The notes under the pieces are model-generated. The model made no database searches, was not told where the DNA came from, and was given only the letters and a program-made list of their open reading frames with translations. DNA of 64,000 bases from NCBI GenBank assembly GCA_026225255.1, contig JAMFSJ010000061.1, positions 1 to 64,000 on the forward strand, read 5' to 3'. The first letter of the stretch is position 1. Every line of letters begins with the position of its first letter. This DNA is from Methylacidimicrobium fagopyrum. Lineage in GTDB: Bacteria; Verrucomicrobiota; Verrucomicrobiia; Limisphaerales; UBA11358. A program made the position numbers and the translations under genes. This document shows, in pieces, positions 1 through 8,705 of the stretch.

Positions 1-123
1 ATGTATGTTTGCCTACGAGTGCTTCACTGGAACTTTTACTTGTCCGCTTTTCTGGCGGCGGCGTTGGGGGTTGGCGGTGCGGTATTGGCCATCACTGCCC
101 TGCGCGCGAGGAGTGTCAGATGA
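1..123 (+). CDS. C-terminal end of a cassette-borne membrane protein (partial)
   Basis: Frame 1 is open from the first base of the window to a TGA at 121-123, giving at least 40 residues. The sequence includes a hydrophobic Ala/Gly/Leu stretch (about residues 18-35) ending in Arg residues, as expected for a last transmembrane helix with a short cytoplasmic tail. The ATG at position 1 may be internal because the window starts there. The stop lies 7 bp before the R'' core of the attC site, the usual place for a cassette gene to end. Function unknown. Confidence 0.45.
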   Translation: MYVCLRVLHWNFYLSAFLAAALGVGGAVLAITALRARSVR

Positions 124-130
124 CCACGCG

Positions 131-238
131 GCCTAACCAATCGCCGGAGCCAACGCGGTCGGCCCCGCCAGTTGCGCGCTTCGGCGCCCTGATCCGCCAC
201 GCCACCGTTCCCGCGTGGCTCAGCTTTTTACGTTAGGC
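131..238 (+). other. attC recombination site of an integron gene cassette
   Basis: The site begins with GCCTAAC (131-137) and ends with its exact complement GTTAGGC (232-238). These fit the attC core consensus R''=RYYYAAC and R'=GTTRRRY. Inside them GAGCCAACGCGG (147-158) pairs with CCGCGTGGCTC (211-221), leaving one A unpaired. This single extrahelical base in the L arm is what integron integrases use to choose the strand. A variable centre of about 50 bp completes a 108-bp folded site. Genes end 7 bp before it and start 9 bp after it, as in a cassette array. No integrase gene is in the window. Confidence 0.85.
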
Positions 239-247
239 GTCAGCGCG

Positions 248-553
248 ATGACACAGCCCAGACATATTTTGGTTGGCGGATTAGTTGCGATGGGATTCGA
301 CGCGAGCGGCAAGTATTTGCTCACAGTCACGCATTCCGGTCGCGGCGTTTTTTCCACCGAGACTTGGCAGCGAGTTGCTCGCGATTCCGCCTTGGCATAT
401 CCCACCGATGGCAAAGCAATCGGCATTGGCCCGATAGATGGTCAGTTGATTTCGCTCGAGGAGCGCGATGAGCGGCGAGAGCGCATCGAGTTGCGGTCGC
501 CAGATGGCAGGTTTCAGCTTGTCGGTGAGTCCGACGGGATTACAGTTACATGA
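248..553 (+). CDS. Integron cassette ORF, hypothetical protein
   Basis: This 101-residue protein starts at ATG 248, 9 bp after the attC R' core, and stops 7 bp before the next R'' core at 561, so it fills one cassette. An upstream in-frame start at 215 would lie inside the attC and is not preferred. The sequence reads like a short beta-propeller/WD-like fragment (FDASGKYLLTVTHSGRGVFS, later LRSPDGRFQLVGESDG), but it is too short for a full propeller. There is no signal peptide and no transmembrane segment. I do not recognise a family; cassette proteins of this kind are commonly orphans. Confidence 0.6.
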   Translation: MTQPRHILVGGLVAMGFDASGKYLLTVTHSGRGVFSTETWQRVARDSALAYPTDGKAIGIGPIDGQLISLEERDERRERIELRSPDGRFQLVGESDGITVT

Positions 554-560
554 ATCTGAC

Positions 561-567
561 GCCTAAC
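561..567 (+). other. R'' core of a second, truncated attC
   Basis: GCCTAAC recurs 7 bp after the stop of the cassette ORF, in the same relation as at 131. No matching GTTAGGC and no pairing L arms follow in the next several hundred bases. The 3' part of this attC therefore appears lost, probably when the recombinase-bearing DNA to the right was joined here. Confidence 0.6.
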
Positions 568-911
568 CAGATTGGATGAGAAGGCAGCGTCTGGGCGAGT
601 AGCTGATTGACTTTGCCCAGGAAAAACGATGTGCCCAGCGTTGGCCGTGGTGGTGACGCTGGGCGGAACCAAAGCAACCAAAACAAAAAAGGCTTTTAAT
701 AAAAAGAATTGGAATGGACGCTAATCTTGGAGTGATGACGACTCGGCGACAGAGCCGCCGCAAGGCGAGCCCGCTAACCAGATGGTCACGCTCCGCCCGC
801 AAGGACATCGGATCCAACCGTGAACCGCTCTCGCGAGTGAGTTCGTATGGAAGCGCGATCCACTCCCGCCTTGCCAACCTTGCGCCTTCCAAACATAAAA
901 CCATGTGCTGA
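568..911. other. Gene-free stretch between truncated attC and recombinase remnant
   Basis: Only short overlapping open frames occur on both strands, none with family resemblance or a convincing start. A short A-rich run lies near 684-710. I see no RNA gene, promoter or terminator I would defend. Confidence 0.4.
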
Positions 912-1959
912 TTATTTTTGACATGACAGCCTTCTCATGGAAGTCGCCGGAGCCATCTGCTGTTGGCTTTTACACAGTTCTTCAGAAGAAGTTAAACCGC
1001 TGTATGTTATGTTGATTTTGCCCTGTCCGTCGCGTTCGTCGATCTCGATCTTTTCAAAGATGGCTTCAACAATCGACCGTTTCCGGTCAACGTCCATTTT
1101 CGGCCATTGCTCGTAAAGGTTGCGGGATTCGTGGATCACTTCCTCGACGGACACCTGATCAATCTTCAACCGTGCATAGTCGGCTTCCAATTTCGGCAGT
1201 TCGGTTAGCAACTGGTTCAACCGCTGCTCGGCGGGGTTGTAGAGGTCGCCAAACCCTGCGGAGTGAGAACCTTGTCGAGGAACAACTGGTGCGTCTGCTT
1301 CATGTCATCGCGCACCTTTTGGATTTGCCGCTGCAATGCCGTCAATGCCTGTTCGGTGTTCGTCAGGTTTTTTTGGGCGTCCCCGAGGAGGACGGCGACC
1401 TGTTCTTTCGAGCCGTAGAACTGGTGCAGTTCACGGCGCATGAGCTCGTCAAACGTTTCCACAGCGACCTTCCGGTTGCACTTGCGACAGTGGTATTTGG
1501 GGGAGTCCGTGCGAGCATACATTTTGCCGCCGCACTGGCACCACAGCCGGTTGCCGAACGGATTTGTCGGCATCTTGCCCGGCTTTTTCCAATTTTTGAC
1601 ATGCTCTTCCATGAGGCGGTTCACCTGATCCCACACTTCTTCCGAAAAGATGGCTTCGCACTCAACCTTGCCCCATTCCGCCTCCGGCTTTTCGGTTCCC
1701 GCCCACGGCCCGATTTTGCGGATGCGGTTGAAGTAGTATATGCCCTTGGCACTCGGACAGACGAGCATCCGGGTCACGGTGATGTCATGGAAAAGGAAGC
1801 CTTCCTTGGTGCGATGACCGGCGGCATTCAATAGCTTGGCCACGGTGCTTTGCGCCGGTATTGCATATATAGCTCATACATTTTCCGACGGACGGGGGAC
1901 TCATCGGGCTGGATGACGAGCTTGCGGTCTTTCCATTGGTAGCCGTGGATATTCGTTCT
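912..1959 (-). pseudogene. Large serine recombinase remnant (recombinase + zinc ribbon + coiled coil), frameshifted
   Basis: Read leftwards from about 1959, the product shows the C-terminal two thirds of a large serine recombinase. The 'recombinase' domain starts at GYQWKDRKLVIQPDESPVRR. A zinc ribbon follows with the Cys pairs CQCGG...YHCRKCN (about 1480-1560), then a Lys/Gln-rich coiled coil. Two frame changes break it: one near 1840-1850 (RRKA to VAKLLNAAG) and one near 1245-1260 (LATS to the frame reading GDLYNPAEQRLNQLL). The N-terminal catalytic resolvase domain with its serine is absent; the DNA to the right belongs to a ligase fragment on the other strand. The gene cannot make an active recombinase. 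It may have mobilised the neighbouring accessory genes; that is inference. Confidence 0.8.
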
Positions 1960-2221
1960 TGGCCTTACCGTGAACGTCTGGCCGCACTCATGAACCTCCT
2001 TTTCGGTGTGCCGCAATCCGTCATCAAATTTGCAGAAACGGCCTTTACGTCTGAACAGAAGTTGGCGTTGTTGAACCGGTTGAAGACGGAAAAGCGCGAA
2101 GGCATTGTGTTTAAGCAATTGTTCTCGGCCTACACACCCAATCGTCCTAGTTCTGGTGGCAATCAATTAAAGCACAAGTTCTGCGCTTCAGTCTCGGCAG
2201 TCGTCGCAAAGATCAATCGTC
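1945..2221 (+). pseudogene. Fragment of an ATP-dependent DNA/RNA ligase-type gene
   Basis: The plus frame from about 1945 reads IRSWPYRERLAALMNLL, then EKREGIVFKQLFSAYTP and NQLKHKF, then SAVVAKINRQRS. EGIVFK and the later LKHKF resemble nucleotidyltransferase motifs IV and V of ATP-dependent polynucleotide ligases, in the right order and spacing. The N-terminal adenylation lysine motif and the C-terminal OB-fold are missing. The fragment is cut on the left by the serine recombinase remnant and on the right, at about 2221, by the end of the restriction helicase gene. It is therefore an internal gene piece trapped between two rearrangement points. Confidence 0.65.
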
Positions 2222-4694
2222 AGCGGAGCTGCACCGCCAAGGTTTCAGCCTCCGCCTCCGAGACGTTCTCACCCGCGCGAATTTTCTGGAGGATGGGATT
2301 GCTGGCAGTGAGTTCGTTGACTTTGCTTTCCACCAATTTCCGATACTGCGCAATGCTCAAGGATTCATGCTCAGGGCCAAACTCCACGAATTCCTTGGAT
2401 TTGAGAATATCGGCAAAGTTAAACTTCGCGGGCCCTCTACCAAGATCCCGGCCATCGCGATAATGCATGAGCGGGGCAAGACTGGCAGTCAGCAGGTCAA
2501 AGCCTTGGTCAGTGATGGTGGCCCAGTAATGATTGGTCTGGGCTTTCTGGATTAACCCGGCCTCCTGCGCCACGACGTTGACCGAGAGCGGAAGTTCGCT
2601 GATCTGCGCGACCAGATTTTCGGTGAGGGCGATATATTTGTCTTTTTCGTCCTTCAAATGAGCGAGTGAGGCTTCGAGGACATCCTTCTCAAAACGCATG
2701 GCTTTGAAATCAGCCTGCGAAACGACGCGGAAGAGAGGCTGAATGGCGTGGCGAAGAAAGGCGATGCCCTCGGCGGCGAGTGGCGTCCAAAAAACATCCG
2801 CCTGACAGCGGGCCAGATCGGCCGATGATTCCCGGATGGTGACGGAATTCGCAGGCAGCGCGGCAATTTGAGCGCGGAGGGTGGCAATCTCTTTGACGGC
2901 AATGCTGGAATGTCCCAGAGCCTGAGCGGCCTCAATCTTGTCAATGCGAATGCCGACCAAACGCACCGGAAGCGGAACTTGGGACTTTGGTTCCTTACCC
3001 TTGGGCGTGAGTTTGAAGAATTCAAAGTTGTCCCAGCAATCAATGATTTGGAAGACATCCTTTTCGGGGCACCATGGTTTGATTTTATTATCCTCCAGCA
3101 ACCGTGTGCCACGCCCAATCATCTGCCAGAATTTGGTGTAAGAAAAGACGGGCTTGGCGAAAACGAGATTGACGATTTCACGGACATCAATGCCGGTGTC
3201 GAGCATGTCCACGCTGATGGCGACACGGGGCAAGTCGCTATGGGTGAACTGGTGCAGAAGCCCGCCCTTACCATAAACGCGGGGATCGTCGGAGACAATG
3301 ACCTTGGCAAGTTCGCCTTTGTATTCCGGATAAAGGGCATCAAAGAGCCGTTCGATGCGCCGGGCGTGTGCGATGGAGAGACAAAAGAAGATGGTCTTGC
3401 CGGGCAGAACCCCGTTCGGATCCTTGATGGATTCCTCCATGAACTCTTTGACGATGAGGGCATTCGTCGCGTCGTTGATAACGGTCTTCTCCAAATCAGT
3501 GCCCTCGAAATTAATTTCTTCAATCTCTTGGCCAGAAAGAATGAGCCTTTTCTGATCATCCAGACTGATGGTTCGTTTGCTGATGCCCTCGTCTTGGAAC
3601 TTGGTCTTAATTTTTAGGACCTGAAAATTACAGAGGTAAGGTGGGACGTGATTGATGGCTTCATCGTAAGAGAAGGCGAAACTGGGCAGACCATCCTCAC
3701 ATTCAAAGAGGGCAAAGGTGTTGTGGTCAATGACGTCGCGCGGCGTGGCGGTGAGGCCAAGCTTGATAGCATTAAAATAATTTAGAACTTCGCCGTAAGT
3801 GTTGTAAATGGAACGGTGGCTTTCATCAATGACAACGAGGTCGAAGAAATGGGGTGACAGAGCATTTTCCTCGTCGCGGACGATGTTGAGCATCGTTGGG
3901 TAGGTGGCGACATAGATACGGCGATCGGTGGTGATGCTTTTTTCGCCGGGTTCCGGCCAGCGAGGTTCGTCGGGGATGAATTCTTTGAAGGCATCGAGTG
4001 CCTGGCCGCGTAGCGCGATGCGATCCACCAGAAACAGGACCCGTTGAATATGTCCGGCCCGCATGAGGGCATCCACCAAGGCGATGACGGTGCGAGTTTT
4101 GCCGGTGCCGGTGGCCATGACGAGCAAGAACAACCGGCGATTCCGCTCGATTCCCTCCATCACGGCGCGGATGGCCTGGAGCTGATAATCACGCCCGGCG
4201 ATGGTCGTGTTGATCAACTCGTCCGTGAGCGCGACCTTGTGTTTCCGAATGTGGAGCAACCGTTCAAAGTCCTGCCGGGTCGGGAAGCCATGAACCTTTT
4301 GCGGCGGGGTCACGCCAAGATTCCAAAAGAAAATGTCATGGCCGTTGGTGTAGAAGCAGAACGGCAATTCGCCGCCGTATTTCTTTTGGATATTATGACA
4401 ATACTGTTTGCACTGTTCGCGCCCCAGTTCGGCATCTTTGGATGATTTCTTGGCCTCGACAACAGCGATAGGCTTGCCGTTTTTGCCGAGTAAAACATAG
4501 TCGCTAAACTCGCGGGAATTCTCAGTAGGCGGCTCATCGCGAAGGATCAAGCCAACCAAATTTCCTGCAGCAGGCGTCGAGACAAAAAACTCATCCAGGA
4601 CTTGTGTCTGATCGGAGACGTCCCATCCGGCCTCCTTAAGTCGGAGATCGATAATTTTTTTTCTTGTTTCTGACTCGGAGTGCATTTCCGTCAT
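2220..4694 (-). CDS. HsdR-like type I restriction enzyme R subunit / DEAD-DEAH helicase-nuclease, solitary
   Basis: The 824-residue protein has an N-terminal HsdR_N-type nuclease domain with a PD-(D/E)XK signature (D65 in SDYVLLG, E80 and K82 in VVEAKK). A superfamily-2 helicase follows: Walker A MATGTGKT at 193-200, DESH box at 290-293, GLTATPR, and motif VI QMIGRGTRL. A C-terminal region of the EcoEI R type completes it. Known relatives translocate DNA and cut it as part of HsdR2M2S. No HsdM methylase or HsdS specificity gene lies nearby: to the left are gene remnants, to the right about 700 bp of AT-rich non-coding DNA. It may act with subunits encoded elsewhere, be a stand-alone helicase-nuclease, or be an orphan of a broken system. 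The reading frame is intact. Confidence 0.85.
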   Translation of the reverse strand: MTEMHSESETRKKIIDLRLKEAGWDVSDQTQVLDEFFVSTPAAGNLVGLILRDEPPTENSREFSDYVLLGKNGKPIAVVEAKKSSKDAELGREQCKQYCHNIQKKYGGELPFCFYTNGHDIFFWNLGVTPPQKVHGFPTRQDFERLLHIRKHKVALTDELINTTIAGRDYQLQAIRAVMEGIERNRRLFLLVMATGTGKTRTVIALVDALMRAGHIQRVLFLVDRIALRGQALDAFKEFIPDEPRWPEPGEKSITTDRRIYVATYPTMLNIVRDEENALSPHFFDLVVIDESHRSIYNTYGEVLNYFNAIKLGLTATPRDVIDHNTFALFECEDGLPSFAFSYDEAINHVPPYLCNFQVLKIKTKFQDEGISKRTISLDDQKRLILSGQEIEEINFEGTDLEKTVINDATNALIVKEFMEESIKDPNGVLPGKTIFFCLSIAHARRIERLFDALYPEYKGELAKVIVSDDPRVYGKGGLLHQFTHSDLPRVAISVDMLDTGIDVREIVNLVFAKPVFSYTKFWQMIGRGTRLLEDNKIKPWCPEKDVFQIIDCWDNFEFFKLTPKGKEPKSQVPLPVRLVGIRIDKIEAAQALGHSSIAVKEIATLRAQIAALPANSVTIRESSADLARCQADVFWTPLAAEGIAFLRHAIQPLFRVVSQADFKAMRFEKDVLEASLAHLKDEKDKYIALTENLVAQISELPLSVNVVAQEAGLIQKAQTNHYWATITDQGFDLLTASLAPLMHYRDGRDLGRGPAKFNFADILKSKEFVEFGPEHESLSIAQYRKLVESKVNELTASNPILQKIRAGENVSEAEAETLAVQLR

Positions 4695-5411
4695 TTCAAA
4701 CAGTCGAACAAAGAGAACTTTTTCCCCCTGACAATGTCACGATGTTAGTCAAGGTTTTATGTTTGATTAAAACATAAATAAGTAAACCTCGGGCTGACGC
4801 CGCCCAGAGCTGGGATTCAAAGTTGAGATTGAAACCATTACTCTGTTTCTGACTGTTTCCCTTCGCCATGATTAACGGCAAATCGTAACGCAAAGGCAGA
4901 AGCAGGCAATTAAAATATCATATTTGCGACAGACGGTTCCCGTATTTCCAAATTGTCATAATTGAGAGTAATCAAAATATTTTTAGCGGTAATTTAACTT
5001 CAGTAATTAAAATAATTGTGGAATTGTTTACGACGGAAATTGATGATTATCCATTTTCGACAAATTGCCTAAAGGGGAATATTCGCCATCAGAAAATTCG
5101 TTTGGCCAATTTTCTGTGTAAAAATATTTCCGACAAATGCCCGAAAACTGTCAAAAATCTATTTTCATAATTTCCGCAGCTCAAAATGTCGGAAATAACT
5201 CCAAAAGTTTCAAAAAACTAGCTGTCTCTAGTTGATTTGAGTGGTCTCACGTTATCTCGAATTATCTCTCATCGGCCTCAATATTTTTCATGTCATCCCA
5301 ATTCGCCCCATTTAACATTTTCGCTATTTTCCGTTTCGGAAAACTGAGAATTTAATCCCGGTCGGAAATACAGTTTTCGACAAATTAATAAAAACCGGTG
5401 AAAATGCGGCC
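4695..5411. promoter_or_regulatory. AT-rich divergent intergenic region with repeated TTTYCGACAAAT motifs
   Basis: About 700 bp with no gene separates the leftward hsdR-like gene from the rightward gene at 5412, so both promoters should lie here. The motif TTTTCGACAAATT occurs at 5054-5066 and 5374-5386, and ATTTCCGACAAAT at 5126-5138. The inverted core GTCGGAAAT appears near 5188-5196 and 5361-5369. The copies are irregularly spaced, unlike replication iterons, but could be operators. The last one is only about 25 bp before the start codon at 5412. The base composition is clearly more AT-rich than the flanking core genome. Confidence 0.45.
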
Positions 5412-6155
5412 ATGAAAACTAAACCGCTCACCCTCCAACAACTGGAAGCCACTTGGTGGTGGCGTCAGCCTGAATATGAGAAAGAATTGGAGCGGATCGA
5501 AATGATGGGTTACTTGCTGGCCGCCCGGAATTATGAATTGATGCGTTTTGCGCCGGAAGCCAAAAACTATCAAACAAATTTTTTGAGATTGGATCGGGAA
5601 AGCCGAACCATTGCAGCTATGGCATGGGGCAAGATTGTTGAAACACCCTATAAGCATAATTATGACCCATGGAAAATTGAAGCTGGCTGGACGAATCCGC
5701 AGCCGCCACTGCAATGGAATCTACGCCTGAGCAAGCGCCAGTTGAAAAAGGCATTTTTAAATTACATCGATCAGGAACTTAAACTGCAAAACCTGTCTGC
5801 CGTCACAAAACTGACTGGTAAAAAGAACCGTCCGGCAACATGGGGTTATGTGGAGTTTTTAGGCCGGAGACGCAACCGGATCGGAAACATGGAAGTCCAT
5901 GTGCGTAGAATTTACGATGCCGATGCTCGCGTAGTTTACGGGCAGTCAAAACCAGAGCAAACAGTCCATGAATTCGACATTTTGCAAACTGAGCAACTTG
6001 AATATTATTTTGTTCTGGCCTTGTTTGGGGTCGAGATTGCGATCAACGTGGGTGGGCCAGTTATCGACGGCTATCTTAAATGGCTTCAAGAGCATGACGG
6101 CGTCAGCCCACTCTACTACGGCAAAAATGATCCAAGCAAAACGATAGCCCCTTAA
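5412..6155 (+). CDS. Hypothetical protein in accessory region
   Basis: This 247-residue soluble protein is rich in Trp, Tyr and charged residues (EATWWWRQPEYEKELERIE near the start; WGYVEFLGRRRNRIGN mid-protein). It has no signal peptide or membrane segment, and I recognise no family. It is transcribed away from the hsdR-like gene and sits just right of the repeated CGACAAAT motifs, which may control it. Its stop codon overlaps the stop of the convergent ASCH gene (6152-6155), so the two genes are tightly packed tail to tail. Position among restriction and PIN/ASCH genes hints at a defence or mobile-element role, but nothing in the sequence shows it. Confidence 0.65.
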   Translation: MKTKPLTLQQLEATWWWRQPEYEKELERIEMMGYLLAARNYELMRFAPEAKNYQTNFLRLDRESRTIAAMAWGKIVETPYKHNYDPWKIEAGWTNPQPPLQWNLRLSKRQLKKAFLNYIDQELKLQNLSAVTKLTGKKNRPATWGYVEFLGRRRNRIGNMEVHVRRIYDADARVVYGQSKPEQTVHEFDILQTEQLEYYFVLALFGVEIAINVGGPVIDGYLKWLQEHDGVSPLYYGKNDPSKTIAP

Positions 6156-6595
6156 TTGCCTTGAGAAGCGGACAGCGAGATCAGCAGCGATGAATCGTTT
6201 CTGTTGAGGTAATGAAAGTTTTGTGGAGGTCGGAATCCTCCGTTGCTACGGCGCAAGGCTTTTAGACCAACGGGTGCAGGCAGCGGCCAGGCACGTTTAA
6301 TGACCAACGCGTGCGCTTTTTTCTTACCTTTGAAGTAAGCAAAGAATTCTGTTCGCGTAATGCCCGATTTCTCACCTGCTTTCTTCCAGATTGCTGTGGG
6401 TGATCCGGTGAGGATTTTCCCAACCTCAAAACTTCCACGCAATTCCATTGCCGGAGAGGAGACATAAACCAAAGCCAAATCACCAACAGAAACCTTCGGA
6501 CAGACCCGGCGCAATTCTACCGTCTTACTGCCAGCAAATATCATTTCGGCAAAGCGAGGGCGAATTGAAATTAAAAAGGCGTGATTAGTTTTCAT
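6152..6595 (-). CDS. ASCH (PUA-like) domain protein
   Basis: Starting at ATG 6593-6595 the product has about 147 residues and begins MKTNHAFLISIRPRFAEMIF followed by AGSKTVELRRVCP. This is the classic ASCH N-terminus: a beta-strand, then a helix, then the K-x-VE-x-R motif. A second strand set (GDLALVYVSSPAMELRGSFEV) follows. ASCH domains are RNA-binding PUA relatives; some members are nucleases or amidohydrolases. The ATG lies 1 bp after the stop of the GNAT-PIN gene, so the pair is translationally linked. An upstream in-frame start at 6694 would lie inside the GNAT-PIN coding sequence and is rejected. Confidence 0.75.
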   Translation of the reverse strand: MKTNHAFLISIRPRFAEMIFAGSKTVELRRVCPKVSVGDLALVYVSSPAMELRGSFEVGKILTGSPTAIWKKAGEKSGITRTEFFAYFKGKKKAHALVIKRAWPLPAPVGLKALRRSNGGFRPPQNFHYLNRNDSSLLISLSASQGN

Positions 6596-6596
6596 G

Positions 6597-8705
6597 TCAA
6601 GTGAGAGCGTAACCCTTTTTGTAGATGGATGCGAATTGTGAATCGGAAATCTTGCGCGGCGACATGAATGGTCCACGGATGCCCAACGATTCAAGGATGT
6701 CCATGCTGATAGGTTTCTGAAATCGCTCCGTCATCCGAAAGCGAAATGCCACAATGTCGCTGAAAATGTTTTCGCCAGCAGCAGCATAAACGTCCCGCCA
6801 TTCATAAACACCTAGCCGCTGGAATCGGCGGAATAGTTCCTTTGGTTTTCCGACTACAACTTCTTCCAACTGAGAACACGCCTTGATGGTCATTGAGCCA
6901 TCACCATCACCTTGATTCACATACCAGAGAACTCGCCCAGGGGCAGCCAAGTTGTTATTCTTTTTCTTGCGATAGTAAGCACCCTCGACACCTAAATGGA
7001 GATCTTCGCGCAAACCAAAAAGCATTTGTGAACCCAGTTCGGCATCGAAAAAGTGCTGCGCCCACTTTGGATTAATCGAAACAATGAACGTGGGAATATC
7101 CGATTCGATTACCTTCGCCGGCCAGAGTTGGCGTTCAATTACAGCGCAGGTCGCTGAATCACGCAACCCCGCAGCAGTGTTTATCGCATTCAATGCCGCG
7201 CGCTTGGCAAGTTCCAAGTTGGAATCGAGTCTCAAATCCGTCACGGCCTTGCGAATCGAATCCAAACTGCCCACAGACCGTAAGGCGATTTTAACCCAAA
7301 CATTTCCAGACAATGCAAAGCCAAACTCGTTTAAGATGTTTTTGTCTGTATCTGTGAGTCTCGTTTCGGTCACAGTAACAATGCTCCGATGCTCCTCAGC
7401 CGCCGCCGCTAGACTCGCGCGTAGAAAATTGCGAAGCATCGTTGTCGCCATCGGATGCCTGCTATGCCGTAATACCGGCACGGTCAAAATTTCCGGCCGT
7501 TGTCGATCCATCACACCAAGAACAACGTGGACGTTTGCGTTGTCGGTTATCACCTGCACATCCATGACTTTCGGTTGGGTGAGGCAATGAAGCACCACTT
7601 TCTTGAAATCCCCCTCACGTTCTTCCGCCGCCTTGAAATCTGCGACCGCAGCATCAAGTGTTTCGGCTTTGAGCAACGCGCTCTTCAGTCGTGAGCCTTC
7701 AATCCTTGCCGGTCGATAATCACCTTCACGCTCTACTGAATCGAGGTGATTGATGAGTTCAGCTGGATGTAAAACCATCAACCCGTGACTTCGATATAAA
7801 GGTTCGCATCGCTCGACCAAAACTTCATCGCGTGTGACTAAAAATGGCGCACCGCCAGCGATGGCGTAAGCAACTTGCCGGAGATCTGCTTCGTCGCGCA
7901 ATGTGATGGATTCAGGAAATCTCGGACGTAACTCGGTGCAAAGATTTTGGAATATGGTGTCATCCGCAGATAACTTCGTGTAGCCGGTCGCTGCCGCACG
8001 ATTCTGTCGCCGTCGTTCTTCGTCTGTGTCTTTGACGATTTCATTTAGGAGTTCCTTCGTGACAACCAACTCGATGCTTGCCTGCACCCAGTCAGCAAGC
8101 AGCGCCTTAGAGTCCTCGCTTTCTGGGGTTTCGCGCGTGTGCAGATCGTAAAATACATTCGCATCACTCACGACTCGCTGTCGCACAGGGTCAAGTTCAG
8201 CTGCTCGCGAAAACAAATCTTCATGTCCGTGGCCGAACCACCAGAAGGTTAGCTCCGCACCGTCTTTTCCACGTCCGGTCTTGGCAGAAGCAGCTTCAAA
8301 TCCCAATTTTGACCAAAGATGAGTCGCCTCGTAATCACGCCGACAATACAAACCAATTCCTTCGAGCGATTTTGTTTCTTGCTTGAGCTGACCTACCAAC
8401 AGTCTTGCCACACCCTTTCCACGCGCTGCATCGACAACGCAAAGATGCACGATACTCGCTCGTCCACGCCCAATTCGGAAGAGAAGATAGCCAAGGCAAC
8501 TGCCGTCAGATTCCAAAGCAACAATTATCCGGCGAAGTTTTGCATGTTCCTCAAATGCACCCTTGGGAAAAAAGCCCAACGTCTTTGCATTGAGCCGATG
8601 CAACGCTATGACGCGCTCAAGATGAGGCGTCGGAAAACCTAGGCGTTCAAGTGTGATTGGGTTGCTCACTGCTGACGCGAACATTGTAAGCCACCTGTTG
8701 TCCAC
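6597..8705 (-). CDS. GNAT acetyltransferase-PIN ribonuclease fusion with extended C-terminus
   Basis: The 702-residue protein begins with a GNAT fold (about 20-155) including the acetyl-CoA loop ARGKGVARLL (94-103) and the C-terminal SKLGFEAA motif. A PIN-type domain (about 178-325) follows: VVSDANVFYD with Asp181, then TKELLNEI, then LVTRDEVLVERC, which supply the expected acidic residues. The remaining ~370 residues contain a possible second GNAT-like segment (LTDTDKNILNEFGF) and a C-terminal PUA/ASCH-like part (TFIVSINPKWAQHFFD...). An ASCH gene follows 1 bp downstream. PIN domains cut RNA and GNAT domains acetylate proteins, tRNA or small molecules; a fusion with ASCH suggests an RNA-targeting toxin-type or defence protein. 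That role is inferred. Confidence 0.75.
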   Translation of the reverse strand: MDNRWLTMFASAVSNPITLERLGFPTPHLERVIALHRLNAKTLGFFPKGAFEEHAKLRRIIVALESDGSCLGYLLFRIGRGRASIVHLCVVDAARGKGVARLLVGQLKQETKSLEGIGLYCRRDYEATHLWSKLGFEAASAKTGRGKDGAELTFWWFGHGHEDLFSRAAELDPVRQRVVSDANVFYDLHTRETPESEDSKALLADWVQASIELVVTKELLNEIVKDTDEERRRQNRAAATGYTKLSADDTIFQNLCTELRPRFPESITLRDEADLRQVAYAIAGGAPFLVTRDEVLVERCEPLYRSHGLMVLHPAELINHLDSVEREGDYRPARIEGSRLKSALLKAETLDAAVADFKAAEEREGDFKKVVLHCLTQPKVMDVQVITDNANVHVVLGVMDRQRPEILTVPVLRHSRHPMATTMLRNFLRASLAAAAEEHRSIVTVTETRLTDTDKNILNEFGFALSGNVWVKIALRSVGSLDSIRKAVTDLRLDSNLELAKRAALNAINTAAGLRDSATCAVIERQLWPAKVIESDIPTFIVSINPKWAQHFFDAELGSQMLFGLREDLHLGVEGAYYRKKKNNNLAAPGRVLWYVNQGDGDGSMTIKACSQLEEVVVGKPKELFRRFQRLGVYEWRDVYAAAGENIFSDIVAFRFRMTERFQKPISMDILESLGIRGPFMSPRKISDSQFASIYKKGYALT

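Noticed and set aside
9..236. 75-residue open frame reading NQSPEPTRSAPPVARFGA
   Set aside because: It runs through the attC site; the peptide is a by-product of the conserved attC sequence.
576..938. 10-bp inverted repeat (576-585 and 929-938) as ends of a small mobile element
   Set aside because: Ten bases are too few, there is no target duplication, and the right copy lies in the recombinase remnant.
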